This document shows, piece after piece, positions 6,953-13,672 of a stretch of DNA of 15,911 nt. The notes under the pieces were generated by a model. That model did no database searches, was not told where the DNA came from, and worked only from the letters and a program-made list of their open reading frames with translations. A program made the position numbers and the translations under genes. Position 1 is the first letter of the stretch; every line of letters starts with the position of its first letter. Location of the stretch: positions 1-15,911 of the forward strand of contig CAIKYE010000260.1 of assembly GCA_903831585.1 (NCBI GenBank), read 5' to 3'. This DNA comes from an uncultured Micrococcales bacterium. GTDB taxonomy: Bacteria; Actinomycetota; Actinomycetes; Actinomycetales; Microbacteriaceae.

Positions 6953-9370
6953 ATGACTAGTAAAGAGAACGCAGACGAGAAGATTCTCGACATCGACCTG
7001 ACTCAGGAGATGCAGGATTCTTTTCTCGAATACAGCTATTCGGTTATTTATGCTCGAGCCCTACCCGATGCCCGTGACGGCCTAAAGCCCGTCCACAGGC
7101 GCATCATTTATCAGATGGGCGAGATGGGTCTTCGTCCGGATCGCGGTCACGTCAAGTCGGCGCGTGTAACCGGCGAAGTAATGGGAAAGCTGCATCCACA
7201 TGGTGACGGAGCGATATACGACGCTCTGGTTCGCATGGCCCAGGCGTTCACCCTGAGAGTGCCACTGATCGACGGTCACGGCAACTTCGGAAGCCTCGAC
7301 GATGGCCCTGCGGCCGCTAGGTACACAGAGGTAAGGCTTTCTAACGCTTCTCTGCTAATGAATGAAGGGCTCGACGAAGACGTTGTTGACTTCAAACCAA
7401 ACTACGATGCACAGCTCACCGAACCCGAAGTTCTTCCCGCTGCATTTCCTAACTTGTTAGTGAACGGTTCTTCTGGAATCGCAGTTGGTATGGCCACGAA
7501 CATGCCGCCGCACAATCTTCGCGAGGTTGTAGCAGCAGCGATCCACCTGCTTGAGCATCCGGAATCAACGACTAAACAGCTGATGAAATTCGTTCCCGGC
7601 CCCGATCTTCCAAACGGAGGCATCATCATGGGTCTCGACGGCGTGAAAGAGGCCTATGAATCAGGCAAGGGCTCGTTTAAGACCCGGGCCAGGGTTTCGG
7701 TAGAAAGCGTATCTGCTAGAAAACTTGGATTAGTAGTAACCGAACTCCCCTACCTGATTGGCCCCGAAAAGGTCATTGAAAAAATCAAGGATGGGGTGAA
7801 CGCCAAGAAGCTTTTAGGTATTTCTGACGTTATTGATCTAACCGACAGAACAAATGGGCTCAAGCTCGTGATCGAGCTAAAAACAGGTTTCGACCCACAG
7901 GTAGTTCTAGACCTGCTCTATAGATTCACACCGATGGAAGACTCGTTCGGAATCAACAATGTTGCACTGGTTGACGGCAGACCGGCGACCCTCGGCCTTA
8001 AAGACATGCTCAACGTCTATCTCACCCATCGACTATCGGTGATTCGAAGAAGATCGGTTAATCGCTTAGGCAAGCGCGAAGCCCGGATGCACCTAATTGA
8101 GGGTTTGCTAATTGCAGTACTAAACATCGATGAGGTCATCCAAGTTATTCGCACCAGCGATGAGGTTGATGAAGCGCGCTCAAAGCTTCGCAAGGTGTTT
8201 GAACTTTCGGAACTTCAGGCGGAATACATACTCGAACTTCGTTTGCGCCGACTAACCAAGTTCTCACAGATTGAACTCGAGTCAGAAAAGTCACAGCTCG
8301 AAGCCGAAATCAAAGAGCTGAAACGAATTCTCGGTTCGAAAGAAGCCCTCAATAAGGTCGTCATCACAGAGCTCGAAGAAGTTGCTCAGAAATACGGCGA
8401 TGCGCGCAGAACAACCTTGATTGCTGACTTCGAAGAAGTAAAGCCGATGTCTGTATCAAAGATGGCTGGAATTGACGGGCAACTGGCCGATTCACCTAGC
8501 GTTGTAAGAGTTTCGGCGACAGGGCTAATCTCGCGCATCGACACGGCCGAGTTGTCAACGGTCGTGGGAACTAAACGTAAGCGACACGATGTGACGATGT
8601 GCAGAATTTCTACAACAACGCGCAGTGACATTGGTTTCGTTACCTCGAGTGGGCGCATAGTTCGCATTCACGTGGCAGACATCCCAGCAACCTCAGATCC
8701 AACCGATCTATCTGGCGGGGCCAAGGCAGCGGAGTTTCTAGGGTTGTCCAAGAAAGAGCGACTTCTTCATGCAATCGAGCTTGGCGAAGCCACCGAATTG
8801 GCAATAGCAACCAAGCTGGGAACGGTGAAGCGTCTCACAGCCGATTGGCCCGCGAAAAATGACTTCGAAATCATTTCTCTAAAGCCAGGTGACGAGGTTA
8901 TAGGAGCTTGCAACGCAGATGATTCGATGGAATTCGTCTTGGTTAGCTCTGACTCACAACTTCTCAGATTCAAATGCGACACTGTGAGACCGCAGGGTCG
9001 CGGCGCTTCTGGCGTTGCCGGAATAAATCTTGCTGCCGGCAGCTACGCGGTGTTTTTCGGTTCTGTTATGCCAGACGACGTTGTTTTGACTGCCGCCAAC
9101 AACTCTGCCGCGCTGCCATCCACAGATCCGGGTAGTGCAAAACTTAGCGCGCTAGAAGAGTTTCCGGCAAAGGGTAGGGCGACCGGCGGAGTGCGATCTC
9201 ACAAATTTATTCGAAACGAAGATCAGATCTATTTCGCTTGGGCGGGAAACAGGAATTACCTGGCGTCGACGAGCGACGGAAAACCCATTGATCTCGAACT
9301 TGAAAACAGCAAACGTGATTCGAGTGGAACCAAACTCAGCAGCACGATAGGTGCAATCGGTTCGGTTTAG
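6953..9370 (+). CDS. parC: DNA topoisomerase IV subunit A (ParC)
   Basis: ParC is the cleavage-religation subunit of type IIA topoisomerase IV, which decatenates sister chromosomes. The 805-residue product has the 5Y-CAP region (ALPDARDGLKPVHRRI, then GKLHPHGDGAIYDALVRMA) with the catalytic Tyr124 in AAARYTEVRL. A tower and coiled-coil region follows to about residue 490, then a beta-pinwheel C-terminal domain. No GyrA box (QRRGGKG) is present; the equivalent looks like RPQGRGASGVAGI, which with proximity to sigA and parE favours ParC over GyrA. The quinolone-region position equal to E. coli GyrA Ser83 is Gly86. I chose ATG 6953 (weak GAAGA ribosome site), which puts the conserved ILDIDL block near residue 11; ATG 6905 is the alternative. 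The stop overlaps that of parE on the other strand. Calling it GyrA would be the main error risk. Confidence 0.92.
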   Translation: MTSKENADEKILDIDLTQEMQDSFLEYSYSVIYARALPDARDGLKPVHRRIIYQMGEMGLRPDRGHVKSARVTGEVMGKLHPHGDGAIYDALVRMAQAFTLRVPLIDGHGNFGSLDDGPAAARYTEVRLSNASLLMNEGLDEDVVDFKPNYDAQLTEPEVLPAAFPNLLVNGSSGIAVGMATNMPPHNLREVVAAAIHLLEHPESTTKQLMKFVPGPDLPNGGIIMGLDGVKEAYESGKGSFKTRARVSVESVSARKLGLVVTELPYLIGPEKVIEKIKDGVNAKKLLGISDVIDLTDRTNGLKLVIELKTGFDPQVVLDLLYRFTPMEDSFGINNVALVDGRPATLGLKDMLNVYLTHRLSVIRRRSVNRLGKREARMHLIEGLLIAVLNIDEVIQVIRTSDEVDEARSKLRKVFELSELQAEYILELRLRRLTKFSQIELESEKSQLEAEIKELKRILGSKEALNKVVITELEEVAQKYGDARRTTLIADFEEVKPMSVSKMAGIDGQLADSPSVVRVSATGLISRIDTAELSTVVGTKRKRHDVTMCRISTTTRSDIGFVTSSGRIVRIHVADIPATSDPTDLSGGAKAAEFLGLSKKERLLHAIELGEATELAIATKLGTVKRLTADWPAKNDFEIISLKPGDEVIGACNADDSMEFVLVSSDSQLLRFKCDTVRPQGRGASGVAGINLAAGSYAVFFGSVMPDDVVLTAANNSAALPSTDPGSAKLSALEEFPAKGRATGGVRSHKFIRNEDQIYFAWAGNRNYLASTSDGKPIDLELENSKRDSSGTKLSSTIGAIGSV

Positions 9371-11448
9371 GCGTCAATGCGGTCGCGCTCGAAGCCGTCG
9401 GCAGAGTCGACGATGAAGTCTCTTCTCGGAGCAACCTCATTACCCATAAGCAATTCGAAGGTCTTCTCTGCAAACTCAGCGTCAATGATGTTCACTCGTC
9501 TAAGCGTGCGCCGCGATCTATCCATGGTGGTCTCGGCTAGCTGATCTGCGTCCATTTCGCCAAGACCCTTGTAGCGCTGAATTGGCTCCTTATAGCGCTT
9601 TCCGGCCTTCTCGAGCTTCAGCAACAGTGATTCGAGCTCAGCCTGCGAATAGGTGTAGATAACCTCGTTTGCCTTACTACCGTGATTGACGACCTCAACG
9701 CGGTGCAACGGCGGCACGGCCGCATAAACCCGCCCAGAATCTAACAGCGGCCGCATGTAGCGATAAATCAGGGTCAACAGCAGAGTTCTAATGTGAGCGC
9801 CATCGACATCGGCGTCACTCATAAGGATGACCTTGCCATAGCGCGCTAAATCGATGTCAAATGAGCGGCCCGAACCAGCCCCGATGACCTGAAGAATTGA
9901 CGCACACTCGGTGTTCGAGAGCATGTCAGAGACCGAAGCCTTCTGCACGTTGAGGATCTTGCCGCGAATCGGCAGCAGAGCTTGGTACTCGCTATTTCTC
10001 GCTAACTTCGCTGTTCCGAGAGCCGAGTCACCCTCGACAATAAACAGTTCGCTGATCAACGTTTCGTTGGTTCGGCAATCGACTAGCTTGCTAGGCAGAG
10101 AAGAGCTCTCGAGTGCGTTCTTGCGTCGCTGAGTCTCTTTGTGGGCGCGTGCTGAGACACGTGACTTCATTTCGGCAACGATTTTCTCGAGCAACAAAGC
10201 CGACTGCGCCTTATCGTCGCGCTTACTGCTAGCAAATCTGTCGTTCAAGGTCTTCGCAACCACATTGGCAACGATGTTCTTTACCGCCGGAGTTCCCAAA
10301 ACCTCTTTGGTCTGGCCCTCGAACTGGGGTTCGGCTAGTCGAACCGTAACGACGGCGGTTAAGCCACTCATGACATCTTCCTTCTCAACTTTGTCGTTGC
10401 CAAGCTTGAGCTTGCGCGAATTCGAATCAATCTGGGCCTTGAGCGTTTTCAAGAGTGCCTGCTCGAAACCCGCTATGTGAGTGCCACCTTTAGGTGTCGA
10501 AATGATGTTTACAAATGACTTAACCTCGGTGTCGTAACCGGTTCCCCAGCGAACTGCGATGTCCACCTCGCACTTGCGAGAAACTTCACGACTGACCATG
10601 TTGCCGTCTTCTGCGAGCACAGGAATAGTCTCAGTGAATTCACCAGCACCTGCCAATCGCCAAGTAGAGGTCAGTTGCTGATCTTTTGCTAGGTAGTTTG
10701 CGAATTCAATGATTCCGCCGTCAAACTTGAACTCTTGCTTTTCAGACTTACCAGATCTTTGATCGTCGACTTTGATGCCTAAGCCTGGAACCAAGAAGGC
10801 AGTCTGACGGGCCCGGTCTGATAACTCAGGCATGTTGAAGTTGGCATCCTTGATGAAAATTTGTGGATCAGACCAGTAGCGAACCCTTGTGCCGGTGGTT
10901 GATTTGCCAACCTTGCCCACTTCACGAAGGATGCTGTTTTCGTCAAAAGCGGTGAACGGATTGGTTGGTTTGATGCCTTTGCTATCGTCAAAAATTCCGG
11001 GTTCGCCGCGGCGAAAAGACATGGCCCAGGTTTTTCCATCGCGGTCAACTTCAACATCCAGACGCTCCGAAAGGGCGTTTACGACAGAAGCACCAACCCC
11101 GTGCAATCCACCAGATGCCGCGTATGAACCCGAGCCGAATTTTCCACCGGCATGCAATTTGGTAAAGACAACCTCAACCCCGGAGAGCCCTGTTTTTGGC
11201 TCGATGTCAACGGGAATGCCGCGAGCAGTGTCTCTGACCTCAACACTCTGATCCTTGTGAAGGACAATTTCGATTGATGAACCGTGGCCACCTAGCGCTT
11301 CGTCGACGCTATTGTCGATGATTTCCCAGAGGCAGTGCATGATGCCGCGCGAGTCGGTTGAACCGATGTACATTCCCGGACGTTTGCGAACGGCTTCTAA
11401 ACCCTCCAACACGGATAGGTGACGGGCTGAATAATCGCTCTTAGGCAC
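9367..11448 (-). CDS. parE: DNA topoisomerase IV subunit B (ParE)
   Basis: ParE is the ATPase subunit that partners ParC in a heterotetramer. The 693-residue product has the GHKL ATPase domain: Glu42 and Asn46 in WEIIDNSVDEAL, a variant Bergerat motif DTARGIPVD (73-81), and the ATP lid GGLHGVGASVVNALS (113-127). The transducer Gln-Thr-Lys loop is at 379-381. The TOPRIM domain has ELFIVEGDSALG (Glu472) and the metal-binding DADVD (545-549); the C-terminal YKGLGEMDADQL block is present. The insertion seen in gammaproteobacterial GyrB is absent. The start is GTG 11446-11448 with no ribosome site but a TAGCAT box at leaderless spacing. It is convergent with parC, not in an operon with it, so subunit balance must be set by separate promoters. 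Confidence 0.94.
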   Translation of the reverse strand: MPKSDYSARHLSVLEGLEAVRKRPGMYIGSTDSRGIMHCLWEIIDNSVDEALGGHGSSIEIVLHKDQSVEVRDTARGIPVDIEPKTGLSGVEVVFTKLHAGGKFGSGSYAASGGLHGVGASVVNALSERLDVEVDRDGKTWAMSFRRGEPGIFDDSKGIKPTNPFTAFDENSILREVGKVGKSTTGTRVRYWSDPQIFIKDANFNMPELSDRARQTAFLVPGLGIKVDDQRSGKSEKQEFKFDGGIIEFANYLAKDQQLTSTWRLAGAGEFTETIPVLAEDGNMVSREVSRKCEVDIAVRWGTGYDTEVKSFVNIISTPKGGTHIAGFEQALLKTLKAQIDSNSRKLKLGNDKVEKEDVMSGLTAVVTVRLAEPQFEGQTKEVLGTPAVKNIVANVVAKTLNDRFASSKRDDKAQSALLLEKIVAEMKSRVSARAHKETQRRKNALESSSLPSKLVDCRTNETLISELFIVEGDSALGTAKLARNSEYQALLPIRGKILNVQKASVSDMLSNTECASILQVIGAGSGRSFDIDLARYGKVILMSDADVDGAHIRTLLLTLIYRYMRPLLDSGRVYAAVPPLHRVEVVNHGSKANEVIYTYSQAELESLLLKLEKAGKRYKEPIQRYKGLGEMDADQLAETTMDRSRRTLRRVNIIDAEFAEKTFELLMGNEVAPRRDFIVDSADGFERDRIDA

Positions 11449-11454
11449 TGGGCA

Positions 11455-11460
11455 ATGCTA
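11455..11460 (-). promoter_or_regulatory. Candidate -10 box for a leaderless parE transcript
   Basis: On the minus strand TAGCAT ends exactly 7 bases before the G of the parE GTG start, the -12 to -7 placement expected if transcription starts at the first codon base. No Shine-Dalgarno sequence lies upstream of the GTG, which agrees with leaderless expression, common in Actinobacteria. The -35 region is weak. Confidence 0.4.
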
Positions 11461-11506
11461 CCCAGAACCAAAGAAGAACCTTCGGATTTACACGAAAACG
11501 AAGATA

Positions 11507-11521
11507 TTCGCAGTTAGCGAA
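11507..11521. repeat. Inverted repeat TTCGC-AGTTA-GCGAA in the parE / DUF7455 gap
   Basis: A perfect 5-bp inverted repeat with a 5-base centre lies in the 140-bp gap (11449-11588) between divergent parE and the DUF7455 gene. It is about 60 bases upstream of parE and 70 upstream of the other gene, a sensible place for an operator. It does not match the actinobacterial SOS box (CGAAC-N4-GTTCG). The rest of the gap is AT-rich with no further clear signals. Confidence 0.3.
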
Positions 11522-11588
11522 ATTCACTCCAATAAGAACTATTTTGTCGGTCGGGTGTGTTCTCATAGAGGTACCGAAGGGAATAGAC

Positions 11589-11804
11589 ATGCAATCAACT
11601 GAAATCGAACAAGAGCCAGAATCCATCAGCAGCCTGACAGCAGCCGATCGCTGCGACGAGTGCGGTGCCCAGGCATACATTCGAGTTGAGTTGGCAACCG
11701 GAGAGTTGCTATTTTGCGGTCACCACGGAAACGAGAAGCGCGAAGCTCTTCAGCCGATTGCAATCAGTTGGCTCGATGAGACCGAGAAGTTACTCGCTCG
11801 CTAA
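11589..11804 (+). CDS. DUF7455 family small zinc-binding protein
   Basis: This 71-residue protein resembles a small actinobacterial family (DUF7455, function unknown). An acidic N-terminus is followed by the family-typical LTAADRCDECGAQAYIRVEL and ELLFCGHHGNEK. Cys22, Cys25, Cys43 and His45 or His46 form a probable zinc site. The start at ATG 11589 has a strong ribosome site (GAAGGGA, 11576-11582); a longer reading from 11544 lacks one. It is usually found near parE and sigA in Actinobacteria, consistent with its place here. Its last 15 bases overlap the end of the convergent gatD gene. A nucleic-acid or transcription-related role would be speculation. Confidence 0.85.
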   Translation: MQSTEIEQEPESISSLTAADRCDECGAQAYIRVELATGELLFCGHHGNEKREALQPIAISWLDETEKLLAR

Positions 11805-12410
11805 TTCTCTAGCCAGTTGACTGGCGCTGAGGGCAAAGTCAGAAACAAAGTCTCTTTTGGTGCGAGCAATTTCTACCTGCAGATTTTCGCTCTCTAGAAT
11901 TTTCGAGATGACAAAATCTGCAAGCGACTCATTTTTTGCCAAAATCGGTCCGTGCAGCAGAGTGCCAATCAAATTGCCATCGATAAACAGGCTTGGCAAA
12001 TCTAGATCACTATTTTTGTAGCCAACAACTTGAATTCCTTGGCTCTCAGCCTCTTCGAACTTTGAAACACGAGCAACACGTTCAACGCTGGAGTCGAGCT
12101 GCGGAAGCAATCCGTGCAATGCCGCGAATCCTGTTGACACAGCAAGAAGCTGTGTGCCACCCTCGAGCCACTGCTGCAATGTTGGAGCGATTCTGTTGAG
12201 GTCTGAGTAGATAACTCTCCAAGCGGCCGCAGAGCCGTGACCTAGCAAAACAAACTGCGGCGCCGTTGCTGACAGTGGTTGCCCTGGCCGGTGAGTGAAG
12301 CTTTGAACATCGAGCGATGCCCAAGTCAGTCGCTGCTCAAGAACTCGCAGATTTCCCCTGTCACCATTCAAGTTGAGGTGATCGGGATAGAGCTCTAAGA
12401 GGCGAATCAT
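11790..12410 (-). CDS. gatD: GatD-like class I glutamine amidotransferase subunit, apparently lacking the catalytic Cys
   Basis: GatD normally hydrolyses glutamine and passes ammonia to MurT, which amidates the alpha-carboxyl of D-Glu in lipid II. This 206-residue protein has the family N-terminus (LLELYPDHLNLNGDRGNLRVLEQR) and the conserved LIGTLLHGPILAKNESLAD block with His153, the expected catalytic His. At the nucleophile elbow, where the family has AVCGG or similar, the sequence is LLAVSTGFAAL with Ser92, and the whole protein has no cysteine. The usual GGGQD-like and FENH-like segments also look altered (LGHGSAAAW, GYKNSDLD). The ATG overlaps the murT stop as ATGA, so the two are translationally coupled. 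The reading frame is intact and well structured, which argues for a maintained non-glutaminase role, not a pseudogene. Family call is firm; loss of activity is inferred. Confidence 0.85.
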   Translation of the reverse strand: MIRLLELYPDHLNLNGDRGNLRVLEQRLTWASLDVQSFTHRPGQPLSATAPQFVLLGHGSAAAWRVIYSDLNRIAPTLQQWLEGGTQLLAVSTGFAALHGLLPQLDSSVERVARVSKFEEAESQGIQVVGYKNSDLDLPSLFIDGNLIGTLLHGPILAKNESLADFVISKILESENLQVEIARTKRDFVSDFALSASQLARELASE

Positions 12411-13672
12411 CGCTCGACCTCTTCTGGGCTGGTGAAACCAAGATGTCTTCGCAGTCTTCGCATCGAGTCTGCAGAGAATATGACGGTCTTTGTTGAATTA
12501 GCCGGACTCGGCAGCGCTAGAAAAGAAGCGAAGGCCTCAAATAGATCTTCTTCGGCCAAATCGATCTGAACATCGTCATAGGCCAAGCGGAGAGCCATTT
12601 CGGCGAAATTGTATCCGCTCACCACATCGACCCTTTTGAGCTTCGATAGGTCAACCGTCCACAACCAAGACGGGTCGTGCACATCTCTGCCGATAGCAAT
12701 CATCAGGCACTCGATGGGCATGTTCAGGTTGTCAAGGTTCAACTGAAAAGAGGTTGGGTTCTGAACGAGCACAAATTCAATCTGCTGCCCCTCGACCGAA
12801 ACCACCTCTCCCCTTGCAAAGACCGGCGGCAACTCATCGAGCACCCGCTCGCAGAGCTCAAGATCGAACTTTTCACCCAGTATCTCTTTCGATGTGGTGA
12901 TAGCGGCTACCGCATCGAGTGCGTAGTGAAGCCCTCGACTAGGAAGATCGAAGATTACCTCACGCTCTTGAACTCGAACAGAACAGCGTTTCGCAACGAG
13001 ATTGAATACTTCGCCTGACAGAAGCTCGGGCCTTGATAGTTTCTCGAGGTAGGTTGGCGCAACCCCGAGAGTCGATTCGCCAAGAACCGAATCAGCAATG
13101 CCAAACCAAGAAACGTTGTTTAGGTCGCCCTGTTGAGCTAGTTGAAGCAGATTCTGATCGTCGGCGTTCAACAGCACTGTTTGTGTGGCTCGAGCGGCGA
13201 CAGAATGCAGCGCGTCGCGCACGAGTGCAGGATCAATGAATCGATCAAGCTGATCCTCTAAGACGTTCAACAACGTCACGACTCTTGGCGCGACTTCTCG
13301 AGTTATCGAGTCTGCGTGACTTTCGTCCATCTCAAGAATCGCTATATCACCACGGATGCGACCGAAGAGATTGCTCTTCTCGATAATCGCCGAAAAGAAT
13401 CCCTGCCGAATGTTCGCGGTTGAAGGATTAGTAAACACTTCGAGACCGTGGGCTCGCGCGATTGCCACCACCATCTTGGTGGTTGTCGACTTTCCGGCTG
13501 AACCGGAGATTACGACCACGCCCATGCGAAACGATCGTAGGGTCTTGGCAAGAAGCTTCGGTGCAATCTTGCTTAGCATCAACCCTGGTAACGCTGAGCC
13601 GCCGCCTGGTCGAAACCTTCTTATGACAAAGCGCGCTATGCGACCGAAAAGAATCGCCGGCAGGTAGAACAT
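12407..13672 (-). CDS. murT: MurT-like Mur ligase (lipid II D-Glu alpha-carboxyl ligase family), zinc ribbon missing
   Basis: MurT is a Mur-ligase-fold ATPase acting on lipid II at the inner membrane face. The 421-residue product has a basic N-terminal helix, the P-loop VVISGSAGKSTTTK (57-63 core), TNPSTANIRQGF, the acidic ILEMDESHAD, and the strongly family-typical VTLLNVLEDQLDRF. The C-terminal DUF1727 domain carries QNPTSFQ and GRDVHDPSWLWTVD (DPSWLW at 333-338). Between about residues 190 and 245, where relatives usually carry a CxxC...CxxC zinc ribbon, there is no CxxC; the only cysteines in the protein are 230, 274 and 322. The ATG shares one base with the sigA stop (TAATG) and has a weak AGGG ribosome site. 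It lies in an operon with sigA and gatD. It could act as a ligase for a different amine donor than ammonia (inference). Confidence 0.88.
   Translation of the reverse strand: MFYLPAILFGRIARFVIRRFRPGGGSALPGLMLSKIAPKLLAKTLRSFRMGVVVISGSAGKSTTTKMVVAIARAHGLEVFTNPSTANIRQGFFSAIIEKSNLFGRIRGDIAILEMDESHADSITREVAPRVVTLLNVLEDQLDRFIDPALVRDALHSVAARATQTVLLNADDQNLLQLAQQGDLNNVSWFGIADSVLGESTLGVAPTYLEKLSRPELLSGEVFNLVAKRCSVRVQEREVIFDLPSRGLHYALDAVAAITTSKEILGEKFDLELCERVLDELPPVFARGEVVSVEGQQIEFVLVQNPTSFQLNLDNLNMPIECLMIAIGRDVHDPSWLWTVDLSKLKRVDVVSGYNFAEMALRLAYDDVQIDLAEEDLFEAFASFLALPSPANSTKTVIFSADSMRRLRRHLGFTSPEEVER

Noticed and set aside
10139..11251. Several 70-120 codon plus-strand frames within parE
   Set aside because: They are antisense shadows of a highly conserved gene with Ser/Pro-rich translations and no ribosome sites.
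11544..11571. Promoter TTGTCG-N16-TAGAGG for the DUF7455 gene
   Set aside because: The predicted start would fall within the Shine-Dalgarno sequence (11576-11582), which does not fit translation from ATG 11589.
11790..12410. Calling gatD a pseudogene
   Set aside because: The frame is complete, coupled to murT, and conserved blocks such as the LLHGP segment remain; only glutaminase-specific residues are changed.
12677..13018. A 113-codon plus-strand frame within murT
   Set aside because: Antisense of the MurT central and C-terminal domains; no family resemblance and no translation signals.
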